A stretch of DNA of 64,000 nt from Desulfoferula mesophila (GCF_037076455.1 NZ_AP028679.1:2929501-2993500), one strand, 5' to 3'. Positions 50,187 through 58,669 are shown, counted from the first letter of the stretch. Program-made: numbers and translations. Notes: generated by a model from the letters alone, not told the origin.

Positions 50187-52052
50187 TTACTTGTCCTCGT
50201 CGGACTCGTTTCCGTTCTCCACGTCTTCCTTCTGGGCCAGGCCCTCCTTGAGCAGGGCGCCCAGGTTGCTGGTGGCGGCCTGGGTGGAGTTCACGTACTC
50301 GCTGTAGACCTGGCGCTCGGCTTCTTCGTCCAGGCGGCGCATGGACAGGCCGATCTTGCGCTCGCGGCGGTTCACGCTGACCACCTTGGCCTCGATCACG
50401 TCGTCCACGTTGAACATGCCCACGGGGGTCTTGATCTTGTCCTCGGCGATCTCGGACACGTGGACCAGGCCCTCGACGCCCTCTTCCAGCTCCACGAACA
50501 GGCCGAAGTCGGTGACGTTGGTGACCACGCCGTTGACCCGGGTGCCCACGCGGTACTTGTTGGGGATCTCCTCCCAGGGATCGCCCTCGAGCTGCTTGAT
50601 GCCCAGGGAGAAGCGCTCGTTTTCGCGGTCGATGTTGAGCACGATGGCCCGGACCTCGTCACCCTTCTTGTAGATCTCGCCGGGGTGCTTGATGCGCTTG
50701 GTCCAGGAGATGTCGGAGATGTGCACCAATCCGTCGATGCCCTCGTCGATGCCGATGAACAGGCCGAAGTCGGTGATGTTCTTGATGCGGCCCTCGATGG
50801 TGGTGCCCACGGGGTACTTCTCGGCGATGACGTCCCAGGGGTTGGGCTCCACCTGCTTCATGCCCAGGCTGATGCGCTTCTGCTCGGGGCTGATGGACAG
50901 CACCACCGCCTCGACCATGTCGCCCACGTTGACGATCTTGGAAGGATGACGCACCTTGCGGGTCCAGGACATTTCGCTGACGTGAATCAGGCCCTCGATG
51001 CCCTCTTCCACCTCCACGAATGCGCCGTAGTCGGCCAGGCTCACCACGCGGCCGTTGATGCGGGTGCCCACGGGGTAGCGCTCGGAGGCGTTGAGCCAGG
51101 GGTCTTCCTTGAGCTGCTTGAGGCCCAGGCTGACCCGCTCGCGGTCGCGGTCGAAGTTGAGCACCTTGACGGTGATCTCGTCGCCGATGTTGAACATCTC
51201 CGAGGGGTGGCCTACCCGGCCCCAGCTCATGTCGGTGATATGCAGCAGGCCGTCGATGCCGCCCAGGTCCACGAACACGCCGTAGTCGGTGATGTTCTTG
51301 ACCACGCCCTGCATGACCTGGCCCTCTTCCAGCACCGTGAGGGTCTTCTTCTTCTTTTCCTCGCGCTCTTCTTCCAGAAGCACCCGGCGCGACAGCACGA
51401 TGTTGGCGCGCTTCTTGTTGAACTTGAGGATCTTGAAATCAAAGTCCTGGCCGATGAGCGAATCCAGGTTGCGCACGGGCCTGAGGTCCACCTGGCTGCC
51501 GGGCAGGAAGGCGTTGACCCCGATGTCCACGCTCATGCCGCCCTTGACGCGGCCCACGATGGTGCCGTGGATCATGCCGTCGTCGTTGTACACCCGGCTG
51601 ATCTCGTCCCACACCTTGATCTTGGCGGCCTTCTCCTTGGACAGGATGATGGTGCCGTCCTCGTCCTCGGCCCGCTCCAGCAAGACGTCCACCTGCTGGC
51701 CGACCTCGGCCTTGATCACGCCGTCGGCGTCGCGGAACTCGTGTATGTTGATCTGACCTTCGGACTTGTATCCGATATCCACCACCACGTAGTCGTTTTC
51801 CACGGCCACGATGGTGCCCTTGGCCACCTCGCCTTCCTGGATCTCCTTCATCGACTGTTCGTAAGCCTGTTCAAGCTCCTCGGGAGTCAGGTCTCCTTCA
51901 TGCATGGCGGGGCTTTCAGGGGCGGGATCCTCAGGGGCGGGGCTTTCAGGGGCGGTGTTCTCGGAAGCGGAACCGGCGGTGGCGACGGTTTCCTCGGCGG
52001 CCTCGGGGGCGTCTTCCACCACCAAGTCCTTGGTAAGATCGTTATCGGCCAT
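50187..52052 (-). CDS. rpsA: 30S ribosomal protein S1
   Basis: This 621-residue protein has six S1 OB-fold domains in series, recognisable by repeated (D/E)G-(L/V)-(V/I)-H-(V/I)-S-E/D and GLxxxK motifs. An unusual acidic N-terminal extension of about 55 residues precedes the first domain. It helps the ribosome bind mRNA leaders. A leader of ~130 bases with two strong inverted repeats lies upstream. It is the first gene of the rpsA-sppA-EI24 group. Confidence 0.96.
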   Translation of the reverse strand: MADNDLTKDLVVEDAPEAAEETVATAGSASENTAPESPAPEDPAPESPAMHEGDLTPEELEQAYEQSMKEIQEGEVAKGTIVAVENDYVVVDIGYKSEGQINIHEFRDADGVIKAEVGQQVDVLLERAEDEDGTIILSKEKAAKIKVWDEISRVYNDDGMIHGTIVGRVKGGMSVDIGVNAFLPGSQVDLRPVRNLDSLIGQDFDFKILKFNKKRANIVLSRRVLLEEEREEKKKKTLTVLEEGQVMQGVVKNITDYGVFVDLGGIDGLLHITDMSWGRVGHPSEMFNIGDEITVKVLNFDRDRERVSLGLKQLKEDPWLNASERYPVGTRINGRVVSLADYGAFVEVEEGIEGLIHVSEMSWTRKVRHPSKIVNVGDMVEAVVLSISPEQKRISLGMKQVEPNPWDVIAEKYPVGTTIEGRIKNITDFGLFIGIDEGIDGLVHISDISWTKRIKHPGEIYKKGDEVRAIVLNIDRENERFSLGIKQLEGDPWEEIPNKYRVGTRVNGVVTNVTDFGLFVELEEGVEGLVHVSEIAEDKIKTPVGMFNVDDVIEAKVVSVNRRERKIGLSMRRLDEEAERQVYSEYVNSTQAATSNLGALLKEGLAQKEDVENGNESDEDK

Positions 52053-52098
52053 GGTTAATTCGCTTTAGCTCCTAATGGTTTAGCCACGCGGCAGCCTA

Positions 52099-52172
52099 GG
52101 CCGACAACTCGGCCCATACTCCGCAACTTGTAAAATTAAGTCTTCCTACCAGAAAGTACTGTATTTTACAAG
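52099..52172 (-). promoter_or_regulatory. Structured rpsA leader
   Basis: Two inverted repeats occur upstream of rpsA. GGCCGA/TCGGCC (52099-52114) forms a tight 6-bp hairpin with a CAAC loop. CTTGTAAAAT (52127-52136) and ATTTTACAAG (52163-52172) are a perfect 10-bp repeat with a 26-base loop. S1 often represses its own mRNA by binding the leader, so these may be the autogenous site; alternatively the second could end the hisC-cmk transcript. Confidence 0.5.
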
Positions 52173-52183
52173 GTTTCATTAGC

Positions 52184-52858
52184 CTATCGTTGGGTTCCTG
52201 AAATCCGGGTGCGCACCTGACGGGCCATGGTGGCCACCACCTGGGAAAGGCTGAGGGGAGTGGTGTCCAAGACCGTGGCGTCCCCGGCCGGGCGCAGGGG
52301 GCTCAGGCTGCGCCCCGAGTCGCGCTGGTCCCGGCGGCGCAGGTCGGCCAGGATCTCCGCCGGATCAACGTGTTGGCCGCTCTGACCCAGTTGCAACCAG
52401 CGGCGGCGGGCCCGCTCCTGTTCGCTGGCGGTGAGGAAAAACTTGGCCTCGGCCCGGGGAAAGACCACCGTGCCCATGTCCCGCCCCTCGGCCACCAGGT
52501 CGCCGCGCTCCCCGGCCGAGCGTTGCAGGCCCAAAAGATGCTCGCGCACCGGGGCCAGGGCCGACAGGCGGCTGGCCAGTTGGCTTATGGCCTCGTTGCG
52601 GATAAAGGGCTCCACGTCTTGGCCGTCCAGCAAGACCAGAAAGCGGCCGTCCGTGGGCTTGGCCTCCAGGGGCACCTTGGCCAGCCAGGCGGCCAGTTCG
52701 CTTTCAGCGGCCTCCTCGACCCCGTCGCGCCGGGCGGCCAGGGCGATGGCCCGGTACAGGGCCCCGGTGTCCAAATAGGCGAAGCCCAACTCGCGGGCCA
52801 AGAGGCGGCTGGCCGAGGACTTGCCCGTCCCCGCCGGCCCGTCCACCGTTACCACCAC
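52184..52858 (-). CDS. cmk: Cytidylate kinase
   Basis: This 224-residue protein has the P-loop VDGPAGTGKSSASRLLA, the YLDTGALYRAIAL segment, the VAEGRDMGTVVFP loop and the LID RRDQRDSGRSLSPL. It phosphorylates CMP and dCMP. The start is ATG at 52858, five bases after hisC. cmk-rpsA adjacency is common in bacteria. Confidence 0.95.
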   Translation of the reverse strand: MVVTVDGPAGTGKSSASRLLARELGFAYLDTGALYRAIALAARRDGVEEAAESELAAWLAKVPLEAKPTDGRFLVLLDGQDVEPFIRNEAISQLASRLSALAPVREHLLGLQRSAGERGDLVAEGRDMGTVVFPRAEAKFFLTASEQERARRRWLQLGQSGQHVDPAEILADLRRRDQRDSGRSLSPLRPAGDATVLDTTPLSLSQVVATMARQVRTRISGTQR

Positions 52859-52863
52859 CGGGG

Positions 52864-53970
52864 CTATCCCTCCCCAATGATGGCCTGGAGCTCATCCATG
52901 AAACGCCGGTTTTCCTGGGGCAGGCCCACGCTGACCCGCAGGAACTCGGGCAGATCGTAGGAGGCCATCTTGCGCACGATCACCCCGCGCCTGAGCAGCT
53001 CGTCGGCCACGGCCGAGGCCCGGGGCCCGATCTGGACCAGCACGAAGTTGGCCTGGCTGGGTACGTAGGTCAGGCCCAGTCGCTCGAAACAGGCGTAGAA
53101 GTCCTTGAGCCCCTGCCAGGTGACCTCCATAGTCTTGCGAAAGAATTCCTCGTCGGCCAACGCAGCGGTCCCGGCCGCCTGGGCCAGGATGGAGGTGTTG
53201 AAGGGCTGGCGCACCCGGTGCAGGATGTCCATGACCTCCACCGGCCCCAGACCGAAGCCTATCCTGAGCCCGGCCAGGCCGTAGGCCTTGGAGAAGGTGC
53301 GCATCACCACCACCGGCACCTGGTGGTCCAGAAAATCGGTGCCCTGGGCCACCTCGGGGTCGCTGGCGAACTCGATGTAGGCCTCGTCCAGGACCACGAT
53401 CACCCCCTCGGGCACCTTGGTCAAAAACTCGCTGAACTCGGCCTTGCTGAAGGCGGTGCCCGCCGGGTTGTCGGGGTTGTTCACGAACACCAACTTGGTG
53501 CTCGGCTCGATGGCCTCGGCCAGGGCGGCGAGGTCCAGGCGGTAGTCCTTGAGCGGCACCTCCTTGAGTCGGCCGCCGGCCACCTGCACCAGCTTGGAGT
53601 ACATGAGAAAGGACGGCGAGGCGGCCAGGGCCAGGTCGCCGGGGCGCAAAAAGGCGCGGCACAAGAGCTCGATGATCTCGTTGGAGCCGTTGCCCAACAC
53701 GATCTGCTCCTGGGCCAAGCCGTAGCGGGCGGCCAAGGCCTGGCGCAGCTCGAAGCCCGCCCCGTCGGGGTAGCGGTTCAGGCCGGGCAGGGCCTTGGCC
53801 ATGGCCTCTTGGGCCTTGGGCGAGGTGCCCAGGGGGTTTTCGTTGCTGGCCAGTTTGATGGCCCCGCTTATACCCAACTCCCGCTCCAGCTCCTCGATGG
53901 GCTTGCCCGGCTTGTAGGGCACCAAAGCCTCGATCTCGGGCGGTACGGGCGGTAGATTACGCTTACTCAC
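52864..53970 (-). CDS. hisC: Histidinol-phosphate aminotransferase
   Basis: GTG at 53970 is preceded by AAGGAG with a 6-base spacer, so it is preferred over the in-frame ATG at 53988. The ~368-residue fold-type I PLP enzyme has LASNENPLG, the PLP lysine in TFSKAYGLAGLRIGF, and GNGSNEIIELL. It makes histidinol phosphate; activity on tyrosine or phenylalanine is also possible in such enzymes. It heads the hisC-cmk group. Confidence 0.93.
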   Translation of the reverse strand: MSKRNLPPVPPEIEALVPYKPGKPIEELERELGISGAIKLASNENPLGTSPKAQEAMAKALPGLNRYPDGAGFELRQALAARYGLAQEQIVLGNGSNEIIELLCRAFLRPGDLALAASPSFLMYSKLVQVAGGRLKEVPLKDYRLDLAALAEAIEPSTKLVFVNNPDNPAGTAFSKAEFSEFLTKVPEGVIVVLDEAYIEFASDPEVAQGTDFLDHQVPVVVMRTFSKAYGLAGLRIGFGLGPVEVMDILHRVRQPFNTSILAQAAGTAALADEEFFRKTMEVTWQGLKDFYACFERLGLTYVPSQANFVLVQIGPRASAVADELLRRGVIVRKMASYDLPEFLRVSVGLPQENRRFMDELQAIIGEG

Positions 53971-54067
53971 TGGATGCTCCTTAAACATGGCCTAACTGCG
54001 TGGCCTAGCTGAAAAACGAGGCAAAACTTACCCCGCGCTCCGCGAGGCTGTCAAGGTCGGGGCTTCC

Positions 54068-54496
54068 CTAATCCAACTCCACATAGCTGGATTGTGTGGG
54101 CCCGGCCAAAAGCTGCATGGCGCGAACCTGCACCGCCAGCACCACGGCCGCCGGGTCGGCCACGATGCCCGCCAGGTGGGACAGTTCGCGGGCAAAGCGC
54201 GCCTTGAGCTCTTCCTGCTCCTCGGGCGGCGCGGGGGCGCAGGCGCCGCTCAGGCTCAGGGCCTTGACGGCTCCCACTTGGGCGGCTTCCCGGCGGTCGT
54301 CGATGAGCAGGCTCACCCGGGGCTCGGCCAGCACGTTGCGGTACTTTTGGGTTTGGCTGCTGGTTATCAGGTAGACGCGGCGTCCCCCCTCCCCGCTCAG
54401 ATAGGCCATCAGCGAGGTGTGGGGCTCTCCCTGGTGAACGGTGGCCAACACGCAAAGGTGGTTCCCTCGAACCAAGGCCAGCATGTCCTCCAACAT
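54068..54496 (-). CDS. Pyridoxamine 5'-phosphate oxidase-like FMN protein
   Basis: This 142-residue protein has the split-barrel flavin fold: HLCVLATVHQGEPHTSLMAY at the start, TSSQTQKYRNVLAEPRVSLLI, and a C-terminal VQVRAMQLL. Length is short for a true PdxH, so it may be an F420/FMN-type or heme-binding relative. It lies four bases after the cupin gene in the same direction. Confidence 0.85.
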   Translation of the reverse strand: MLEDMLALVRGNHLCVLATVHQGEPHTSLMAYLSGEGGRRVYLITSSQTQKYRNVLAEPRVSLLIDDRREAAQVGAVKALSLSGACAPAPPEEQEELKARFARELSHLAGIVADPAAVVLAVQVRAMQLLAGPTQSSYVELD

Positions 54497-54499
54497 GGC

Positions 54500-54919
54500 T
54501 TACTCCCGGTCGAAATCCACGGTCTGGTCGTCCTCGGCCTCATAGGGCCGGTCGCACAGTTCCACAAAGGTTAGGGTCTCCTGGGCGCGGAAACGATGGG
54601 CTACCCCAGGGGTGATGAACAGCCGGTCCCCGGCCTTGAGTTCCATTTCCAGACGCTCGCCCGTGGCCGGGCAAAAGAACTCGGCCTGGCCGCGCCCGGC
54701 GGCGATGTAGATGTACTCGCTCTTGCCGTGGTGCAGGTGGCCGCCCCGATAGCCCGCGCCGGGCTCCAGGGTGAACAACCCGGCCCGCCGCACAGTGGGG
54801 CCGTTGAGGATCAAATGGCCTTCGCCCCGGGTGTCGGCAAAGCGCTTTTCCGTGGCGAACTCGCTGGTAAAAGGCAGCCTGACCACCTCGATTCGCCGGG
54901 CCAAGGGAAGCTCAGGCAT
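54500..54919 (-). CDS. Cupin protein
   Basis: ATG at 54919 overlaps the end of the preceding gene by eight bases. The 139-residue protein has cupin motifs with histidines in GHLHHGKSEYIYIAAG and the second PGVAHRFRA. A role as a small mannose/GDP-sugar-like isomerase or sensor is possible. It is the middle gene of a block of small proteins between hisC and the SPOR gene. Confidence 0.85.
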   Translation of the reverse strand: MPELPLARRIEVVRLPFTSEFATEKRFADTRGEGHLILNGPTVRRAGLFTLEPGAGYRGGHLHHGKSEYIYIAAGRGQAEFFCPATGERLEMELKAGDRLFITPGVAHRFRAQETLTFVELCDRPYEAEDDQTVDFDRE

Positions 54920-55271
54920 CGGCTTTCTCCGCCGGGGCCGCCCCTTGGGGCGCTTGCTCCCCGGATTCGTCTTGCTCATCTTCCGTTTGGGCCGCGTCGT
55001 TGACCCCCGGCTGGAAGGCGTCGGGCGGACCCAGGGAGGGATCGGGCAATATGGCCAGGTCTTCCAGGGCCTGCTCCAAAAGATCCACCCGGTCGCCCAC
55101 CGGCTTGAGCCGGTCCACGAACAGATAGTAGCGGCCCTTGAACCAGCACAGGCCGCTCTTGAGGTGCAGCCCGGCGAATTGCAGCTTTTCATAGGCCAGC
55201 TGCACCCCCTTGCCCCGCACCTCGCGCTCCAGCTCGGCCAAGCGCTCCTTGCCCCGTCTCGCCGCGCTCAC
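54912..55271 (-). CDS. Small protein of unknown function
   Basis: This 119-residue protein has a basic coiled start (RRGKERLAELEREVRG), a short aromatic beta region (GLCWFKGRYYLFVDR) and a disordered acidic, Ala/Pro/Glu-rich C-terminus. No family is recognised. It precedes the cupin gene and overlaps it by eight bases. The aromatic-beta core and the next gene's similar small size suggest a functional unit. Confidence 0.7.
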   Translation of the reverse strand: MSAARRGKERLAELEREVRGKGVQLAYEKLQFAGLHLKSGLCWFKGRYYLFVDRLKPVGDRVDLLEQALEDLAILPDPSLGPPDAFQPGVNDAAQTEDEQDESGEQAPQGAAPAEKADA

Positions 55272-55283
55272 TTGAGCCCCGCC

Positions 55284-55583
55284 TCAGTCATCCCACTCGT
55301 CTCCTTGGCCGCCGAAGCCGCCCAACTCTTCCAGATAGCCGCGCACCACCGGCCGCAGATAAACCCCGTCCAGCTCCAGGCCCAGCAGTCCCAGGCCCAA
55401 GCGGCGGCAGCGCCCGGAGGTGTCTTGCCGCCGCTCGATGAATATTACCGGTTTTCCCCGCAAGCGGCAGAGGCCGCTGTGGGCCGGGGGGTCGTCACCC
55501 CCGTCCAGGCTCTCCAAGCGCACTTCCACCCCCAGGCCCTGGGCCACCTCGTTGAGCAGAAACCACAGGCGCTTGTCATCCAT
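55284..55583 (-). CDS. Small protein of unknown function
   Basis: The likely start is ATG at 55583, eight bases after the SPOR gene; the upstream frame runs into that gene. The 99-residue protein has a helical start (LWFLLNEVAQGLGVEVRLE), two cysteines (GLCRLRGK, GRCRRLG), and an acidic end GGQGDEWDD. It is not recognised. It lies between two unknown or SPOR-type genes in the same direction. Confidence 0.65.
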   Translation of the reverse strand: MDDKRLWFLLNEVAQGLGVEVRLESLDGGDDPPAHSGLCRLRGKPVIFIERRQDTSGRCRRLGLGLLGLELDGVYLRPVVRGYLEELGGFGGQGDEWDD

Positions 55584-55591
55584 GATCCGCC

Positions 55592-56773
55592 TCAGCGCAG
55601 GGGCAGCAAAAAGGCGTCGCTGATCAGCCCCTGCTCTTCCCAGGCCTGATATTGGCGCTTGGCCTCGGCCAGGCTGGCGAAGCCGCCCAGGCACACCCTA
55701 TACCAGACGCCCTTGTCTCCCAGGTCGGCCCGGCTCACCCGGGCGGCCAGGCCCTGCCCCGCCAGGCGCTGGGCATAGTTTTGGGCCATGGACTCGCGCC
55801 GGAAAGAAGCGGCGCATACCGTCCAGGCGTCCCGCTTGGCCGCCTCGGCCTCCTGAGGCTGGGCGGCGGGCGTAGGGGCCGGGGCAGCTGCCGGGGTCGT
55901 TTTGGTAGCACCCGGTTGGACCTGAGCCTCACTGGCTTGCGCCGGGCCGCCGGCGGCCTGCGGGCTTTCACCGCCGGTTGGAGCCGCGGCTTCGCCTCTA
56001 GGAGCTTGCTCCGTGGCCTGTCCCATGGCCGTTTGGCTCGGCTTCTCGGCGGCCGGGGTCTCACCGGCCTGGGCCGGGGCGCTCGCATCCTGCGGGCCCG
56101 CGTTGGCCTCGGATGACGCAGCGCCTTCTTCCGAAGCCTTATGCGTGGCCGGGACGGCGGCGGCCTGGCTCGGCTTTTCGGCGGCCGGGGTGGTGGCGGC
56201 CTGCGCCGGAGCTTGGCCAGCCTCGCTTTGGGAATCGGGGACGGAGTCGGCCGGGCCCTTCGGGGAGCCGCCTGCCACTTCCGGCTGGCCGGCGGTCTTT
56301 TCTACGGTAGTTTCCCCCGTGGTCTTTTCGCCGCCGCTGGCCTGGTTGCGGCCGGCCTCGGGCTTGACCTCCGGGGTGGCCGGGTTCTCGCCCGAACCCG
56401 CCGGAGCGGAGGCTACTGGAGCCTCGCGCGGGCTTTCCGGCGCTTGGGGGGCCGCAGGTTCGGCGGCCGGTAACGGGATGGGCATAGTCCCGACTTGGCC
56501 GCTCGCCACCATGGGAGGCGGCGAAGCGACAGGGCGCGCCAATGGAACCTCCGACGTGCCGCTCCCGGACCACCAGGCCACGACCCCGAAAGCGACGAAA
56601 AAGGCCACCCCCAGGGCGGCCGACCACAGGAAACGCCGCCGCTGGTCCCGCCACAGACGAGGCTCGGCGGGGCTCACCCGCCGGGAGGCGAGGCAGCGAT
56701 ACAAACGCAGCAGGGCGCTACCCAGGCACCACACGCCGCCCAGGAGCGAAACCAACAGGATAAGTGCAGACAT
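55592..56773 (-). CDS. SPOR-domain membrane protein
   Basis: This 393-residue protein has two N-terminal membrane segments, a ~220-residue Pro/Ala/Glu linker with repeated TPAAEKPSQ units, and a C-terminal SPOR domain (WTVCAASFRRESMAQNYAQR ... YRVCLGGFASLAEAKRQ). SPOR domains bind denuded septal peptidoglycan, so the protein probably localises to the division site. The linker differs from the standard FtsN type. It leads the small-protein block. Confidence 0.9.
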   Translation of the reverse strand: MSALILLVSLLGGVWCLGSALLRLYRCLASRRVSPAEPRLWRDQRRRFLWSAALGVAFFVAFGVVAWWSGSGTSEVPLARPVASPPPMVASGQVGTMPIPLPAAEPAAPQAPESPREAPVASAPAGSGENPATPEVKPEAGRNQASGGEKTTGETTVEKTAGQPEVAGGSPKGPADSVPDSQSEAGQAPAQAATTPAAEKPSQAAAVPATHKASEEGAASSEANAGPQDASAPAQAGETPAAEKPSQTAMGQATEQAPRGEAAAPTGGESPQAAGGPAQASEAQVQPGATKTTPAAAPAPTPAAQPQEAEAAKRDAWTVCAASFRRESMAQNYAQRLAGQGLAARVSRADLGDKGVWYRVCLGGFASLAEAKRQYQAWEEQGLISDAFLLPLR

Positions 56774-56868
56774 AACCCCACCGTAAAAGGCGCAACGGTG
56801 GGTTTACGCTAGCACTACCACCCCTGGTTTACAAGGCCCGGCTGGGGTTGACGCCACGTTCCGCTCGC

Positions 56869-56897
56869 TTGACAAGCCGCCGGGGCGCGCTCATTAT
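56869..56897 (+). promoter_or_regulatory. Candidate promoter of the IclR gene
   Basis: TTGACA (56869-56874) and CATTAT (56892-56897) are 17 bases apart, 30 bases before the ATG. No clear operator was seen. Confidence 0.5.
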
Positions 56898-56927
56898 GGG
56901 AGCCGATCTGTTCAGCGAGGAGAACGC

Positions 56928-57686
56928 ATGCCCCCCCAAGCCGGCTACCGCGCCCCATCCGTGGGCCGGGCCCTCAAAATCCTGGAACTGGTGGCCCAGA
57001 GCCGCGGCGGCATCGGAATCAGCGAGTTGGCCCGCCATCTGGGCATAAGCAAGGGCACGGTCTTTGGCCTGTGCAAGCAGCTGGAGGCCGGGGGGGCCTT
57101 GAACCGGGACCCGGAAACCAAGCGTTACGGCCTGGGCCCCCTGGTGGCCACCCTGGCCCGCCGCGGCTTTGCCCAGGCCAGCCTGCGCGACGCGGCCGGG
57201 CCGGAAATGACCCGCCTTTGCGGCCGCTTGGACGAATCGGTGTTTCTGGGGGTCATGGGACGCCGGGAGGTCATGGTGGTGGAGGCCCGCCAGCCGCCGG
57301 AGCAGATCCGCATCTCCGCCGGGCCGGGCACCCGCCTGCCCCTTTTGGCCGGGGCGGTGGGCAAGGTTTTTCTGGCCGGCCAGCCTCCGGCGGTGGTGGA
57401 CAAGATTCTGGCCCAGGGGCTGCCCCGCCACACCCCCAACTCGGTGACCGACCTGGATGAGTACCGCGAACAGTTGGACCAAGTGCGCGAACAGGGCTAT
57501 GCCGTGGAACACGATGAATACCTGGTGGGCATCTGGGGGGTGGCGGTGCCGGTGGGCAGCGCGGGAGGGCTGGCCTCGGCCCTTTACGTGGTGGGCTTCA
57601 CCTCCTCCTTGAAGCCGGGCCACCTGGACGAGGTGGTGCGCGAAACCATGGCCAGCGCCCGCGCCATCCGTAGTGATCTGCAATAG
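56928..57686 (+). CDS. IclR-family transcriptional regulator
   Basis: This 252-residue protein has an IclR winged-helix N-terminus (SVGRALKILELVAQSRGGIG, then GISKGTVFGLCKQLE) and a GAF-like effector domain with LPLLAGAVGKVFLAG and AVPVGSAGGLASALYVVG. It senses small metabolites and controls catabolic genes. No obvious target operon lies beside it; it converges on the zinc-ribbon gene. The ATG follows GAGGAGAA. Confidence 0.92.
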   Translation: MPPQAGYRAPSVGRALKILELVAQSRGGIGISELARHLGISKGTVFGLCKQLEAGGALNRDPETKRYGLGPLVATLARRGFAQASLRDAAGPEMTRLCGRLDESVFLGVMGRREVMVVEARQPPEQIRISAGPGTRLPLLAGAVGKVFLAGQPPAVVDKILAQGLPRHTPNSVTDLDEYREQLDQVREQGYAVEHDEYLVGIWGVAVPVGSAGGLASALYVVGFTSSLKPGHLDEVVRETMASARAIRSDLQ

Positions 57687-57699
57687 CCCGGCCGGGCGT

Positions 57700-57954
57700 T
57701 CAAGCCTTTACTTCAAACCAAGGACCGTCTATGCGCTGGCCCCGGCAGACGGGGCAGCGGCCCGGCGCGTCCAGACGGCGGCGATCCACGAACACATAGC
57801 CGCAGGCCCGGCACTGGGCCGGCTGGATTATCAGGCCCTTGCCCAGGGAACGCCGCAGATGCACCAGATGCTCCTCCACCTCCCGGCGGGTTAGCAGCAA
57901 GGCGGAGGCCAGCTCCAGGGCGCTCCAAGGCCCCTGGGTCAACATCTGGGACAT
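57700..57954 (-). CDS. Winged-helix protein with C-terminal zinc ribbon
   Basis: The likely start is ATG at 57954; the frame extends to 58038 but that part overlaps the SRP RNA. The ~84-residue protein has a winged-helix region (GPWSALELASALLLTRREVEEHLVHLRRS) shared with archaeal and bacterial small regulators and a zinc ribbon (CRACGYVF ... CPVCRGQ). The style resembles transcriptional regulators of the YjcF/DUF2240 type. It sits directly after the SRP RNA gene. Confidence 0.7.
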   Translation of the reverse strand: MSQMLTQGPWSALELASALLLTRREVEEHLVHLRRSLGKGLIIQPAQCRACGYVFVDRRRLDAPGRCPVCRGQRIDGPWFEVKA

Positions 57955-58028
57955 TGTCTGTCGGATGGTGAGAGACAAGGTTAAAACTTGCCTTTTAGAT
58001 GACCCCAGCCGCGCATCCCACTTTGAAT

Positions 58029-58270
58029 TCTTCGCCAAAGGGCATGCAAAACACGGGATTTGGCTCCAGAGCGCTCCGCGACACGCACCGCATCGCTTAT
58101 CGCTGCTTCCTTCCGGACCTGACGAGGTTCACGACCGTACGTCGCGCGGTGTCCGGAACAAACCCAGTGCTTACAAAACTCCTCGACGAACAACCCTAGG
58201 CGGGCCTTCAGCCCCGCGAAAGCGGATTTCGGGAAAAGGGCACCGCTAGCTCCCCGCCTAGCACGGCCGG
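58029..58270 (-). ncRNA. ffs: Signal recognition particle RNA, large type
   Basis: On the minus strand the universal SRP hairpin GTCAGGTCCGGAAGGAAGCA is present near 58103-58122. Long-range pairing extends its stem (GTAAGCAC...GGGTTTG with CAAAT-CCCGTG...TTTGC, and TTCGTC with GGCGAA). Further 5', CTAGGCGGG (58261-58253) pairs perfectly with CCCGCCTAG (58204-58196) and closes a separate folded domain. That matches an Alu-domain layout rather than the short 4.5S RNA of enteric bacteria. Ends are approximate. Confidence 0.85.
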
Positions 58271-58297
58271 GGTCAAAATGATCTTCCGGCTCCGTCG

Positions 58298-58332
58298 CAA
58301 AAAACAGCCCCGCCGCACAATCAGGGCGGGGC
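58298..58332 (-). terminator. Rho-independent terminator of the HU gene
   Basis: On the minus strand, GCCCCGCC and GGCGGGGC form an 8-base stem with a 10-base loop, followed by TGTTTTTTG. It separates the HU gene from the SRP RNA gene. Confidence 0.88.
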
Positions 58333-58387
58333 CGATTTCAATTATATCAGAAGCGCCGCGACACCGGCCGCTGGGCCGGATGTGGGT

Positions 58388-58669
58388 CTAGTCCATGGAA
58401 TCCACGCGCTCTTTGAGCTCTTTGCCCACTTTGAAAAAGGGCAGCTTCTTCTGGCCGACGTCGATGATCTCGCCCGTCTTGGGGTTGCGGCCCTGATAAC
58501 CGTCGTAGTCCTTGACTTTGAAACTGCCAAACCCGCGAATCTCCACCCGATCACCGAGAATGAGGGCATCCTCTACCGATCCGAAAATGGTGTTTATCAC
58601 CATCTCCGCTTTTTTGATGGTAAGGCCCTCGGCTTTAGCCAGCGCCTCTATTAGCTGAGACTTGTTCAT
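58388..58669 (-). CDS. HU/IHF-family DNA-bending protein
   Basis: This 93-residue protein has the HU fold: MNKSQLIEALAKAEGLTIKKA and the beta arm GFGSFKVKDYDGYQGRNPKTGEIIDVG. It is basic and bends DNA. A strong promoter upstream (TTGACA-17-TACAAT) and the downstream terminator show a single-gene transcript. Whether it is HU or IHF-like cannot be told from this sequence alone. Confidence 0.96.
   Translation of the reverse strand: MNKSQLIEALAKAEGLTIKKAEMVINTIFGSVEDALILGDRVEIRGFGSFKVKDYDGYQGRNPKTGEIIDVGQKKLPFFKVGKELKERVDSMD

Noticed and set aside
49479-52058. 859-codon plus-strand frame antisense to sppA and rpsA
   Set aside because: Codons read as His/Leu/Asp repeats that mirror the S1 domains on the other strand; no start site or known domain.
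58196-58261. Possible tRNA gene near the SRP RNA
   Set aside because: The strong stem lacks the T-loop and anticodon layout and is better explained as the 5' domain of a large SRP RNA.
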